Assembly: GCF_000286955.2 (NCBI RefSeq)
Contig: NZ_AJYK02000115.1
Coordinates: 44,518 to 108,517 of the forward strand
From: Vibrio rumoiensis 1S-45
GTDB taxonomy: Bacteria; Pseudomonadota; Gammaproteobacteria; Enterobacterales; Vibrionaceae
Direction of reading: 5' to 3'
DNA: 64,000 nucleotides
The notes beneath the pieces were generated by a model. That model searched no databases. It was not told where the DNA came from and saw only the letters and a program-made list of their open reading frames with translations. Below are positions 1 to 8,440 of this stretch, one piece after another; the first letter of the stretch is position 1; every line of letters starts with the position of its first letter. The position numbers were made by a program, and so were the translations under genes.

Positions 1-629
1 CGCTGTTCTGATAAAGCACTGCAATTCACCACGACCATGGGCGCTTTATTTCTAGGAGAGTGCTGATGAATGGATTTAGCCACTAAACTTTTACCGACGC
101 CTTGTTCACCAGAAACAATGATAGTCGCATCGGTATTCGCAATCCGTTTAATTTGCTCTCTTAAACGCTTAACAACTAAAGATTCACCAATTAAAGAAAT
201 TTGATTATCTATTGAGTTATCTGGCCATACTTTTTTCTCTAGCTTTAACATACCAAGCTGATGACCAATACTGCTTAATAACAATTTATCAGGCATAGGG
301 GCGGTGAAAAAATCGATACAAAAATTCACAATAAACTGGCAAATTGGATCATGAGTTAATTGCTGATCTTTAATATAAGCCATCCAACGAACTTGTTTAT
401 TATTACTGACCAAATAGGTCACAGCACTTAAGCTAAAATCATCTGCGCTTAGATCCACCAACCCAATACAAGGGCCAATTTTATCTATTTGCTGCTGACC
501 AAGACGCAGATCTTCACAGCGATAACACTTCCACCCAGCTAAAGTAACTTTATCTAACCATGCTTCATTTTTACCGCCAATCACCAATAATGAACCGGGT
601 ACGGAATCCATTTTGAATTGAGTTTCCAT
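1..629 (-). CDS. vpsR: VpsR-like NtrC-family response regulator (C-terminus cut by window edge)
   Basis: Translation from the ATG at 629 (AAGGA ribosome site 6 bases upstream) gives a receiver-like N-terminal domain with Asp at residue 59, then an AAA+ domain with Walker A GEQGVGKS near residue 185. The reading frame runs off the left edge after the NCSALSEQ segment, so the sigma-54 loop and the DNA-binding helix-turn-helix are not visible. Position directly downstream of lysS matches my memory of vpsR in Vibrio cholerae, where VpsR responds to cyclic di-GMP and activates exopolysaccharide (vps) and biofilm genes. The Asp at 59 also matches the residue reported there. The Walker A differs from the usual GETGTGKE of NtrC-type activators. 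Family assignment is firm; the exact symbol is likely but rests on N-terminal resemblance and synteny. Confidence 0.8.
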   Translation of the reverse strand, partial: METQFKMDSVPGSLLVIGGKNEAWLDKVTLAGWKCYRCEDLRLGQQQIDKIGPCIGLVDLSADDFSLSAVTYLVSNNKQVRWMAYIKDQQLTHDPICQFIVNFCIDFFTAPMPDKLLLSSIGHQLGMLKLEKKVWPDNSIDNQISLIGESLVVKRLREQIKRIANTDATIIVSGEQGVGKSLVAKSIHQHSPRNKAPMVVVNCSALSEQ

Positions 630-660
630 AAAACATCCTTATATTATTTATGCCTAAACA

Positions 661-684
661 GCTTCAAAATGCGAGTTTCAGCGA
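661..684. repeat. Dispersed intergenic repeat, copy 1 (TCAAAATGCGAGTTTCA core)
   Basis: The 17-base core at 664-680 is repeated exactly at 836-852 in the same lysS-vpsR gap, and a diverged form occurs at 46011-46036. It is non-coding. The pattern resembles the short 'cttcaagatgcgagtttcagcgag' repeats scattered between genes in vibrios. Confidence 0.6.
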
Positions 685-834
685 GAATAAAGCTTAATTT
701 AATTAACCCACTAGGTTGGTGAAAAAATACTCACTATAGCGGTATTATTATGTATGTTCGTCTCAATATTAAGACATAGACTATTTCACTAAAAAAATCG
801 AATAATATTTAAAGATATGTGATATCTAAGTCAC

Positions 835-857
835 CTCAAAATGCGAGTTTCATCGAA
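835..857. repeat. Dispersed intergenic repeat, copy 2
   Basis: Second copy of the same 17-base core (836-852), in the same orientation as the copy at 664-680 and 172 bases from it. Together the two copies occupy part of the 348-base gap between lysS and the vpsR-like gene, which otherwise holds only the lysS terminator and presumably the vpsR promoter. Confidence 0.6.
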
Positions 858-924
858 AGTGAAACCAGTATTATTCTGCATCTTAAAGTCACAGTCGTAT
901 ATAGGCTGAAAGTATAGATAAAAT

Positions 925-953
925 AATAAACCCACTAAAATAGTGGGTTTATT
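925..953 (-). terminator. Rho-independent terminator of lysS
   Basis: A perfect 13-bp stem (AATAAACCCACTA and its complement) closes a 3-base loop just 25 bases after the lysS stop codon. The A/T-rich outer part of the stem supplies the U-run. Confidence 0.8.
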
Positions 954-977
954 GATGTTGCGAAGGAGATAAAACGC

Positions 978-2501
978 TTAGTTTTGAGGACGCATTGCTG
1001 GGAATAAAATCACATCACGAATAGTGTGAGTGTTAGTAAATAGCATAGCTAAACGATCGATACCAATACCTTGACCCGCAGTTGGTGGCAAACCGTGTTC
1101 TAATGCATTAATGTAATCCGCATCATAGAACATTGCTTCATCATCACCCGCATCTTTGGCATCCACTTGTGCTTTAAAGCGTGCATCTTGATCTTCTGCA
1201 TCATTAAGCTCAGAGAAACCATTGGCCACTTCACGACCACCAATAAAGAATTCAAAGCGATCGGTGAAGAACGGATTGGAATCACTACGGCGAGCAAGTG
1301 GTGAAATATCTGCTGGATAGCCAGTAATAAAAGTTGGTTGGATCAACTGAGGTTCAGCCGTCTCACCAAAGATCTCTTCAAGAAGTTGACCACAAGTCCA
1401 GAAGCTTTCGACTTGGATATGTACTGATTTTGCAATCTTCACCATAAAGTCACGATCTTTAACCGTCTCTTCATTTAGATTCGCAATATCGGCATGATCT
1501 GGATTGTAGTGTTTGATCGCGTCAATCATGCTCATACGTGCATATTTACCGCCAAACTCAACCGTCTCTTCACCGTATGGCATTGACGTTGCACCTAGCA
1601 CTTCTAATGCGACTGTACTTAGCATTTCTTCAGTAAGATCCATCAGATCGTTGTAATCTGCATACGCCATGTAGAATTCCATCATTGTGAATTCTGGATT
1701 ATGGCGAGGTGATAAACCTTCGTTACGGAAGTTACGGTTCACTTCAAACACACGATCAAATCCACCAACCACCAAACGCTTCAAGTAAAGCTCAGGTGCA
1801 ACACGTAAGTACATGTCGATATCTAATGCGTTATGGTGAGTAATAAATGGGCGAGCCGTCGCACCACCTGGGATCACATGCATCATTGGTGTTTCGACTT
1901 CTAAGAAAGATTTTTTCGCCATGAAGTTGCGAATAGCCATCACTAATTTTGAACGGATGATAAACGCTGTACGAGAATCTTCATTCACAATTAGATCAAC
2001 GTAACGTTGACGGTAACGCATTTCTTGGTCAGTTAACCCGTGGAATTTCTCTGGTAGCGGACGAAGTGCTTTAGTCAGCAATTCATAGCTTTCCATATTC
2101 ACGTAAAGATCACCTTTGCCTGATTTGTGCAAGGCACCTTTCACGCCGATGATGTCACCGATATCTAAACCTTGGTATTTCTCTTTTAATTCTTTTTGCA
2201 CTTCTTTTGCAGCATACGCTTGAATGCGGCCAGATGTTTCTTGGATCACAAGAAATGGGCCACGTTTGGCCATCACACGACCAGCAATCGCCACAACATG
2301 ATTTAATGCTTCTAAATCTTCTTTGCTCTTTTCTCCAAACTCAGCTTGAAGATCCGCAGCTAAATGCTCACGACGAAAATCATTTGGGTGGCCATTCGCT
2401 TTACAGTTTTGACGGATGTGATCCAGTTTTGCACGACGCTCAGCAATCAGTTTGTTCTCTTCTGCTACATCGATATGATCTTGGCTATTTGACTCGGTCA
2501 T
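978..2501 (-). CDS. lysS: Lysyl-tRNA synthetase, class II
   Basis: Charges tRNA-Lys with lysine in the cytoplasm. The 507-residue product has the N-terminal OB-fold anticodon-binding domain (about residues 65-150), then the class II catalytic core. Motif 2 is visible around [20 protein letters not shown] and motif 3 near the C-terminus as [15 protein letters not shown]. Length matches bacterial LysS (about 505). It lies 82 bases downstream of prfB on the same strand, the conserved prfB-lysS order of Escherichia coli, so co-transcription is likely; a hairpin terminator follows immediately. The start chosen (MTESNSQ) matches the usual short acidic leader before the AERRAKL helix. Confidence 0.97.
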   Translation of the reverse strand: MTESNSQDHIDVAEENKLIAERRAKLDHIRQNCKANGHPNDFRREHLAADLQAEFGEKSKEDLEALNHVVAIAGRVMAKRGPFLVIQETSGRIQAYAAKEVQKELKEKYQGLDIGDIIGVKGALHKSGKGDLYVNMESYELLTKALRPLPEKFHGLTDQEMRYRQRYVDLIVNEDSRTAFIIRSKLVMAIRNFMAKKSFLEVETPMMHVIPGGATARPFITHHNALDIDMYLRVAPELYLKRLVVGGFDRVFEVNRNFRNEGLSPRHNPEFTMMEFYMAYADYNDLMDLTEEMLSTVALEVLGATSMPYGEETVEFGGKYARMSMIDAIKHYNPDHADIANLNEETVKDRDFMVKIAKSVHIQVESFWTCGQLLEEIFGETAEPQLIQPTFITGYPADISPLARRSDSNPFFTDRFEFFIGGREVANGFSELNDAEDQDARFKAQVDAKDAGDDEAMFYDADYINALEHGLPPTAGQGIGIDRLAMLFTNTHTIRDVILFPAMRPQN

Positions 2502-2583
2502 CAGGTGCCCTTAATAAGTAAGTTGTTTTCTGTTAAGAAAAATAATTCTGTTATTCACAAGTTGGTCTTCTGTCGTGGATTCT

Positions 2584-3682
2584 TTATAAGCCCGACTTCA
2601 AACTTGCTTCTATAAATTTATCGAGATCGCCATCGAGCACAGCTTGAGTATTGCGATTTTCAATACCAGTACGTAAATCTTTAATACGTGAATCATCTAA
2701 TACGTACGAACGGATTTGGCTGCCCCAACCGATATCAGATTTAGAATCTTCATTGGCTTGTTTTTCAGCATTCTGCTTTTGCAATTCAAATTCAAACAAT
2801 TTGGCGCGAAGTTGCTTCATCGCTTGATCTTTGTTTTTATGCTGAGAACGATCATTTTGGCACTGCACCACAATATTGGTTGGAACGTGAGTAATACGAA
2901 CTGCCGATTCAGTGGTGTTAACGTGTTGACCACCCGCACCCGAAGCACGGTAGACATCAATACGTAAATCCGATGGATTAATATCAATTTGAATATTGTC
3001 ATCAATCTCTGGATAAATAAACGCAGATGCAAATGAAGTATGGCGACGGCCACCTGAATCAAACGGAGATTTACGCACTAAACGATGCACACCGGTTTCT
3101 GTGCGTAACCACCCGTAAGCATATTCACCAGAAATGCGTACTGTCGCGCCTTTAAGGCCAGCAACATCCCCTTCTGAAACTTCAATGATTTCCGTTTTAA
3201 ATCCTTTCGATTCAGCCCAACGCAAATACATACGTAGCATCATCGATGTCCAATCTTGTGCTTCAGTACCGCCAGAACCTGATTGTAGGTCGATATAACA
3301 ATCTGAAGCGTCATGATCACCGGCAAACATACGACGAAATTCAAGCTTTTCTAACTTGGCTTCCAACTCGGCAAGTTCAGGTTCGATTTCATCAAAGGTT
3401 TCTTGATCTTGCTCTTCAACAGCAAGCTCTAATAAACCTTCAACATCTTCACCACCTTGATCGAGATGATCAATAGTTTCCACAACCGCTTCTAAAGAGG
3501 CACGTTCTTTCCCTAACGCTTGTGCACGTTCAGGCTCGTTCCATACATCGGGTTGTTCAAGTTCTGCGTTGACTTCTTCTAGACGCTCTTTCTTGGCATC
3601 ATAGTCAAAGATACCCCCTCAGAACATTCGTGCGCTCGGCAACGTCCTGAAGGCGGTTTTTGATAGGATTGATTTCAAACAT
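2584..3682 (-). CDS. prfB: Peptide chain release factor 2, with programmed +1 frameshift
   Basis: RF2 recognises UGA and UAA stop codons and triggers peptide release. The gene is in two frames: 25 codons from the ATG at 3680-3682 ([12 protein letters not shown]...) end at an in-frame TGA (3605-3607). Reading continues in the +1 frame to 2584, giving 365 residues, the same as E. coli RF2. The joined protein shows the tripeptide stop-codon anticodon SPF (in [13 protein letters not shown]) and the catalytic GGQ (SGAGGQHVN). A gene finder that ignores the frameshift starts too late, at 3483, and drops the N-terminal domain. Expression is autoregulated: when RF2 is scarce the ribosome pauses at the TGA and slips. 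Lies between recJ and lysS, as in E. coli. Confidence 0.96.
3605..3619 (-). promoter_or_regulatory. RF2 programmed +1 frameshift site
   Basis: On the coding strand an internal Shine-Dalgarno-like AGGGGG (3614-3619) is followed by TAT, the slippery codon CTT (3608-3610), the stop TGA (3605-3607) and a C. This is the canonical RF2 arrangement, including the 3-base gap between the internal Shine-Dalgarno and CTT and the weak stop context TGAC. Confidence 0.96.
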
Positions 3683-3844
3683 GTGGGCTCATCGCTAATT
3701 TGAGAAATGGGATCGTTTATAAGCGCAGAATTCTACCTAACTTACTAAGGAAGATACAGGGATTTCCATAGTGGATTGACGAAATTCTCATCGATTTTAT
3801 CGCTTCATCGGCAAAGTAATCCTGGCGATGAAGAGACAATAAGT

Positions 3845-5614
3845 TTAATTGGCTTTTAGATGCTCAACCATCAATTGCAAAGATTGATTGCCACGAAATT
3901 CATTAATATCAAGTTTATAGGCTAAATGAACAGTTTTTACCGAAGCATCAGGCCAACGGCGTAGATCAACATTAAAAGCAATCCCGTCAATCATGATCCC
4001 AGTAGGGTGCCCTTTAAACAAAGGCTCTAGCATCATTTTAAGATGTTTCTCCCCTACCAATTTTTGGTGAAGCAACTTGAATTCACCATCAAAAATAGGC
4101 TCTGGGAAGGCTTGACCCCATGGGCCACCAGCGCGAATGTCTTCCGCCGTATGCATTGAAAACTCTTCTGGTTTTAATTCACCATCCGACAACACCACAC
4201 CTTGTAAAGCAGATGAATCTAGATCGTGTCTAACTGCTTGATCAAATAATTGGCTAAATTGCTCAAACTTATCGTGATAAATGGTTAAACCTGCCGCCAT
4301 CGCATGCCCACCAAATTTCAGAATGATACCAGGGTGCTGAGTATCAATACGGTCTAATACATCGCGCATGTGTAAGCCCGGAATTGAGCGACACGAGCCT
4401 TTGAGCACAGATTCACCAGAATCAAGTTGCCCACCATCGGCAAAAGCAATCACCGGACGATGAAATTCATCTTTGATGCGTGAGGCCAAAATGCCAATCA
4501 CACCTTGATGCCAATCGGCTTGATATAAGGTTAACCCATAAGGCAGTTGTGATAGATCCGACAATCCACCTTTCGCATTCAATAAACGCTCGCAAAATGC
4601 CATGGCTTCTTGCTTCATGCCTTGTTCAATTTCACGACGCATTAGGTTTAAGCTATCAAGCTCACTGGCCATTCTCCGAGCTGCATGAATGTTATTACAC
4701 AGCAATAACTCGACGCCATAAGACATATCTTCTAACCGACCTGCAGCATTAATTCTTGGCCCTAAAGCGAACCCAAAATCTGCAGCCACTAATCGTTTGG
4801 CATCTCGTTTCGCCACTTCAATGAGCGCAACAATACCGGGGCGGCCTTTACCAGCTCGAATACGCTGCAAGCCTTGATGCACTAAAATTCGGTTATTCTC
4901 ATCCAGTGGTACCACATCGGCTACCGTACCTAATGCCACTAAATCCAGTAGTTCCGCTAAGTTAGGTTCTGGCATATTTTGCTGAGTAAACCAGTTTTGT
5001 GTTCGCATCTCAGCGCGCAAGGCCAGCATTAAATAAAAGGCTACGCCGACTCCAGCTAACGCTTTGGAAGGAAAAGCACATTGTTGGAGATTAGGATTAA
5101 CCATGGCATCTGCCATCGGCAATTCATGTCCCGGAAGGTGATGATCGGTGACAATAACCGTTAAGTTTTTCTCTTTGGCATAACGCACCCCATCAATCGA
5201 TGACACCCCATTATCCACTGTCATGATCACCTGTGCGCCAAGCTCTATCGCTTGATCCACCACATCAGGGCTCAATCCATAGCCATCTTCAAAACGATTC
5301 GGCACAAGGTAATCTACGTTTTGACTGCCCAACATACGGATAGCCAGAACCGATAACGCTGAACTGGTCGCACCATCGGCATCAAAATCTCCCACCACAA
5401 TCACTCGTTTTTGCTCTTTAATTGCCTTAAATAGCAATTCCACTGCCAAACTAATGCCATGTAATGATTGATAAGAATGTAATCCCTTCGCCCCTTTTTC
5501 CAGTTGGCTCACATCATCAATATTGCGATTTAAGTAAATTCGACGCAACAGCGCAGGAATCGACTCTGGCAAACGAGAAAGGTCAACATCAGGGCGACGG
5601 GTAATAGTAGTCAT
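3845..5614 (-). CDS. recJ: Single-stranded-DNA-specific 5'-3' exonuclease RecJ
   Basis: RecJ degrades single-stranded DNA 5' to 3' in recombination (RecF pathway), mismatch repair and base-excision repair. The 589-residue protein carries the DHH phosphoesterase motifs: VVGDFDADGATSSA (about residues 75-88) and VTDHHLPGHE (about 155-165) for metal binding. The DHHA1 motif FGGHAMAAGL follows near 435, then a C-terminal OB-like domain. Length is within the usual range (about 575-580 in enterics). It starts 16 bases after yqfB and ends 163 bases before prfB, the conserved xerD-dsbC-recJ-prfB-lysS block. The gap to prfB (3683-3844) holds the likely prfB promoter. Confidence 0.96.
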   Translation of the reverse strand: MTTITRRPDVDLSRLPESIPALLRRIYLNRNIDDVSQLEKGAKGLHSYQSLHGISLAVELLFKAIKEQKRVIVVGDFDADGATSSALSVLAIRMLGSQNVDYLVPNRFEDGYGLSPDVVDQAIELGAQVIMTVDNGVSSIDGVRYAKEKNLTVIVTDHHLPGHELPMADAMVNPNLQQCAFPSKALAGVGVAFYLMLALRAEMRTQNWFTQQNMPEPNLAELLDLVALGTVADVVPLDENNRILVHQGLQRIRAGKGRPGIVALIEVAKRDAKRLVAADFGFALGPRINAAGRLEDMSYGVELLLCNNIHAARRMASELDSLNLMRREIEQGMKQEAMAFCERLLNAKGGLSDLSQLPYGLTLYQADWHQGVIGILASRIKDEFHRPVIAFADGGQLDSGESVLKGSCRSIPGLHMRDVLDRIDTQHPGIILKFGGHAMAAGLTIYHDKFEQFSQLFDQAVRHDLDSSALQGVVLSDGELKPEEFSMHTAEDIRAGGPWGQAFPEPIFDGEFKLLHQKLVGEKHLKMMLEPLFKGHPTGIMIDGIAFNVDLRRWPDASVKTVHLAYKLDINEFRGNQSLQLMVEHLKAN

Positions 5615-5630
5615 AACACTCTTTGGTTAA

Positions 5631-5966
5631 TTAATTTGATGTAGATATCAACTGGTAATGAATCACATACAACTGTTCAATATTGGGATAAATTTCTTGA
5701 ATGACTGATTGTAATTGCGGCAATGTCATATTTTCTTGCTCAGCGTGAAAGTCATTTAATTCCGAACATAACACTGCATCAACATTCAAGATTCTCAATT
5801 GGCAGAAAACTCGCCCAGCTTCTAATGTAGATACAGTCACAATAGAGCCTGGCACATAATGACTTTCTGCTTCATCTCGAATAGTAATGGTTTTCTTGCC
5901 CGCTAAAATATCAGCTTCAAAGCGGGCAAAAAAAGTCATCTCAGTCGGGGTAGCTGATGAGGTCAT
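5631..5966 (-). CDS. yqfB: ASCH-domain protein, N4-acetylcytidine amidohydrolase (YqfB-like)
   Basis: A 111-residue protein that closely resembles E. coli YqfB from memory: TFFARFEADILAGKKTITIRDE near the N-terminus and HAEQENMTLPQL in the middle. YqfB has an ASCH fold and was reported to hydrolyse N4-acetylcytidine to cytidine, using a conserved Lys, Thr and Glu; GKKTITIRD and HAEQEN hold the corresponding residues. The start ATG overlaps the dsbC stop codon (TAATG), so translation is probably coupled to dsbC. It sits between dsbC and recJ, whereas in E. coli yqfB lies elsewhere, so the insertion into this operon is a lineage feature. Confidence 0.85.
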   Translation of the reverse strand: MTSSATPTEMTFFARFEADILAGKKTITIRDEAESHYVPGSIVTVSTLEAGRVFCQLRILNVDAVLCSELNDFHAEQENMTLPQLQSVIQEIYPNIEQLYVIHYQLISTSN

Positions 5967-6703
5967 TATAAACCCGCAGCTTGAAGCGTTTGCAATAATT
6001 TATCTGCCGGTAAGTAACCACCCACCAACTGTCCATTTGATAATAAAATAGCAGGCGTTCCGTTAATTCCCAGTTGTGAACCAAAAGCGTATTGATCGGC
6101 GATCATTTTTTGACACTTCGGCAAATTTTTCGAATCAAAATCAAAGCGGCGATTTAATTTCACATCATCCAATGCGACTTTGCGATCGTCAGCGCACCAT
6201 ACTTTAGCCATCGTTTCGGCCACATTGCCCGTAGGCCCTTGACGTGGGTAAGCCATATAGCGAACGGTAATACCGGCATCGTTGTATTTTTGCATTTCTT
6301 TGTGCAATTTTACGCAGTAACCACAGGTGATATCAGTAAAGACCGTCACCACATATTTTTCATTCTTTGCTTTATACACAATCATGTCATCAGCAAAACC
6401 TTCCACTTGCTTAGCGTATTTTTTTGCCATTAAGTCGGTAAAGTTGCCATCTTTATCTAAAGAATACATTTTACCTTGAATGAAATGATCGCCCTTATTA
6501 GTGGCAAAGAACAAACCTTGATTGGTCGTCACTTCTGCTAGCCCCTCAATCTCAGAAGGTTGAATATCCGTAACACTTAATCCTAACTTGCCAAATCGAG
6601 AACTGATCTCAGATTTATCAATGGTATCTGCTTGCACTGCCACACTGTTTAGCATCATAACAACCGATAACACAGCTGCCGGTAAAAAAGAAAGATAACG
6701 CAT
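5966..6703 (-). CDS. dsbC: Thiol:disulfide interchange protein DsbC
   Basis: Periplasmic disulfide isomerase that repairs wrong disulfides. Residues 1-25 form a signal peptide (hydrophobic run, cleavage after AVQA). Next come the N-terminal dimerisation domain and a thioredoxin-fold domain with the active site CGYC (Cys127 and Cys130) in FTDITCGYCVKLH. A second cysteine pair (WCADD and PKCQKM) matches the structural disulfide of DsbC. The cis-proline loop is GINGTPAIL. At 245 residues it is a little longer than the 236 of E. coli. It lies 61 bases downstream of xerD, in the conserved xerD-dsbC-recJ order. Confidence 0.95.
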   Translation of the reverse strand: MRYLSFLPAAVLSVVMMLNSVAVQADTIDKSEISSRFGKLGLSVTDIQPSEIEGLAEVTTNQGLFFATNKGDHFIQGKMYSLDKDGNFTDLMAKKYAKQVEGFADDMIVYKAKNEKYVVTVFTDITCGYCVKLHKEMQKYNDAGITVRYMAYPRQGPTGNVAETMAKVWCADDRKVALDDVKLNRRFDFDSKNLPKCQKMIADQYAFGSQLGINGTPAILLSNGQLVGGYLPADKLLQTLQAAGL

Positions 6704-6764
6704 GAATCACCTTAAAAATGAATAGTTATAATAAATAGAGCCATAATCACAAGGCTATGACTGA

Positions 6765-7703
6765 TTAAGCTCGCGGGTGATGCTCTTGATGGATTTGCTT
6801 CAATCGCTCAGTTGCCACGTGAGTATAAATTTGTGTGGTCGATAAGTCACTATGCCCAAGCAGCATTTGCACCACCCTGAGATCGGCACCATGATTCAAA
6901 AGATGGGTCGCAAACGCATGACGCAAAACGTGAGGAGAAAGTGCTTCAACATCAATTCCGGCATGGACGGCATAAAATTTAATTCGGTGCCAAAACGTTT
7001 GCCGAGTCATCTGCTGGGCTCGTTTACTTGGGAAAACAACATCAGAACTTTTCTCGCCTAATAATGCGGGCCGACCTTGCTCTAAAAAGGTTTCAATCCA
7101 TTCGATTGCATTCTCCCCCATTGGCACTAAACGTTCTTTGCCACCTTTACCAATAACCCGGACTACCCCTTGACGCAAGCTCATGTTTTCCATCGTCAAA
7201 CTGATCAATTCAGTTACACGTAAGCCTGTCGCATAAAGCAGCTCAAGCATCGCTTTATCTCGCAGTTCTATCGGGTCTTCGACAATAGGAGCCGAAAGTA
7301 AATCTTCAATTTGTTGTTCTGATAAATCTTTCGGTAGGCGCTTTGGCAACTTAGGCATAATAAGTAATGCACTTGGATCATCGGCTCTAATTTTTTCTTG
7401 GATCAAGTACTGAAAAAAACGACGTATCGCTGACAACATGCGAGCTCGGGAAGTTTGCTTAAAATCCTGCGCAACCATCCAAGCTTGGTAATCTTGTAAG
7501 TCACTATTACTGATCGTATTCCAGTCAAGCTTAGTCTTCATCATCCAGCCGACTAAGCGTTCTAAATCATAACGATACGATTGAACGGTATTTTCTGATA
7601 GCCCACGCTCTAACCAAATAGAATCTAAAAAACGCTCCACTAATAACATCTGTGTCGATTGCTTTACTTCCACAGGCTTTACTTCAAATTGCTTAGCAGA
7701 CAC
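6765..7703 (-). CDS. xerD: Site-specific tyrosine recombinase XerD
   Basis: With XerC, resolves chromosome dimers at dif under FtsK control. The N-terminal SAM-like core-binding domain (about residues 20-105) precedes the catalytic domain. The catalytic residues are visible: Arg in YATGLRVTEL, Lys in GKGGKERLVP, His-x-x-Arg in SPHVLRHAFATHLL, His in LLGHSDLSTTQ and the nucleophile Tyr in TQIYTHV. The open frame begins with a GTG (7701-7703) preceded by GAGG at good spacing. The first ATG in frame is 18 codons later (MLLVERF) and would give a length closer to the E. coli 298 residues, so the start is uncertain. Divergent from fldB, as in E. coli. Confidence 0.95.
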   Translation of the reverse strand: MSAKQFEVKPVEVKQSTQMLLVERFLDSIWLERGLSENTVQSYRYDLERLVGWMMKTKLDWNTISNSDLQDYQAWMVAQDFKQTSRARMLSAIRRFFQYLIQEKIRADDPSALLIMPKLPKRLPKDLSEQQIEDLLSAPIVEDPIELRDKAMLELLYATGLRVTELISLTMENMSLRQGVVRVIGKGGKERLVPMGENAIEWIETFLEQGRPALLGEKSSDVVFPSKRAQQMTRQTFWHRIKFYAVHAGIDVEALSPHVLRHAFATHLLNHGADLRVVQMLLGHSDLSTTQIYTHVATERLKQIHQEHHPRA

Positions 7704-7839
7704 CTTAAACCTCGTTTATTTTTGTTGCTCTAACATGAGAGTACGGTAGGCGATCATCAATTACCATTAGTTTTCATTAATCATTGGCTATATGTTTGTT
7801 AGAATAGAAATCCTTGTGACACATCAAAAAGATTAGTTT

Positions 7840-8358
7840 ATGAAAATTGGTTTGTTTTATGGCTCCAGCACCTGCTACACCGAAATGGCATCAGAAAAGA
7901 TCCGCGCTATTATTGGGGAAGAATTAGTCGACATATACAATATTAAAGACACCCCAGTTGCAACATTACAAGAATACGACTTTCTCATTTTGGGTATTTC
8001 TACTTGGGATTTTGGTGAAATCCAAGAAGATTGGAGTGCAGTATGGCAACAAATCGATGGGCTTACTCTAAACGACAAGTACGTCGCACTATTCGGGCTC
8101 GGCGATCAAGAAGGTTATGGCGAATGGTTTCTCGATGCGATGGGAATGCTGCATGATGAATTAGCGGTGACTGGCGCGACATTCTTAGGCTACTGGCCAA
8201 ATACTGGTTATGTTTTTGATAAATCGAAAGCACTAACTGAAGATGAGTCTCACTTTGTTGGTTTAGCATTGGATGAAGATTCACAATATGAATTAAGTGA
8301 TGAACGTATCGAAACTTGGTGTGAACAAATCCTCGTGGAATATCACGATAAACTGTAA
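7840..8358 (+). CDS. fldB: Flavodoxin FldB
   Basis: Small FMN electron-transfer protein; 172 residues, the FldB length in E. coli (173). The phosphate-binding loop [11 protein letters not shown] (residues 9-19) and the flavin-stacking loops around [12 protein letters not shown] and [12 protein letters not shown] are clear. It is transcribed away from xerD, the same neighbour as in E. coli, which favours FldB over FldA. The 136-base gap to xerD must hold both promoters. A perfect bidirectional terminator separates it from the convergent brnQ. Confidence 0.93.
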   Translation: MKIGLFYGSSTCYTEMASEKIRAIIGEELVDIYNIKDTPVATLQEYDFLILGISTWDFGEIQEDWSAVWQQIDGLTLNDKYVALFGLGDQEGYGEWFLDAMGMLHDELAVTGATFLGYWPNTGYVFDKSKALTEDESHFVGLALDEDSQYELSDERIETWCEQILVEYHDKL

Positions 8359-8367
8359 GTTTTATCA

Positions 8368-8403
8368 AAAAATGGCTTAACCGATTGGGGTTAAGCCATT
8401 TTT
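8368..8403. terminator. Bidirectional terminator between fldB and brnQ
   Basis: A perfect 15-bp stem (AAAAATGGCTTAACC and complement) with loop GATTGG. A-run and T-run flank it on both sides, so it can terminate fldB on the plus strand and brnQ on the minus strand. Confidence 0.9.
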
Positions 8404-8440
8404 ATATTCAATCAAATTACAACAAATCTCTGAACTGAAA

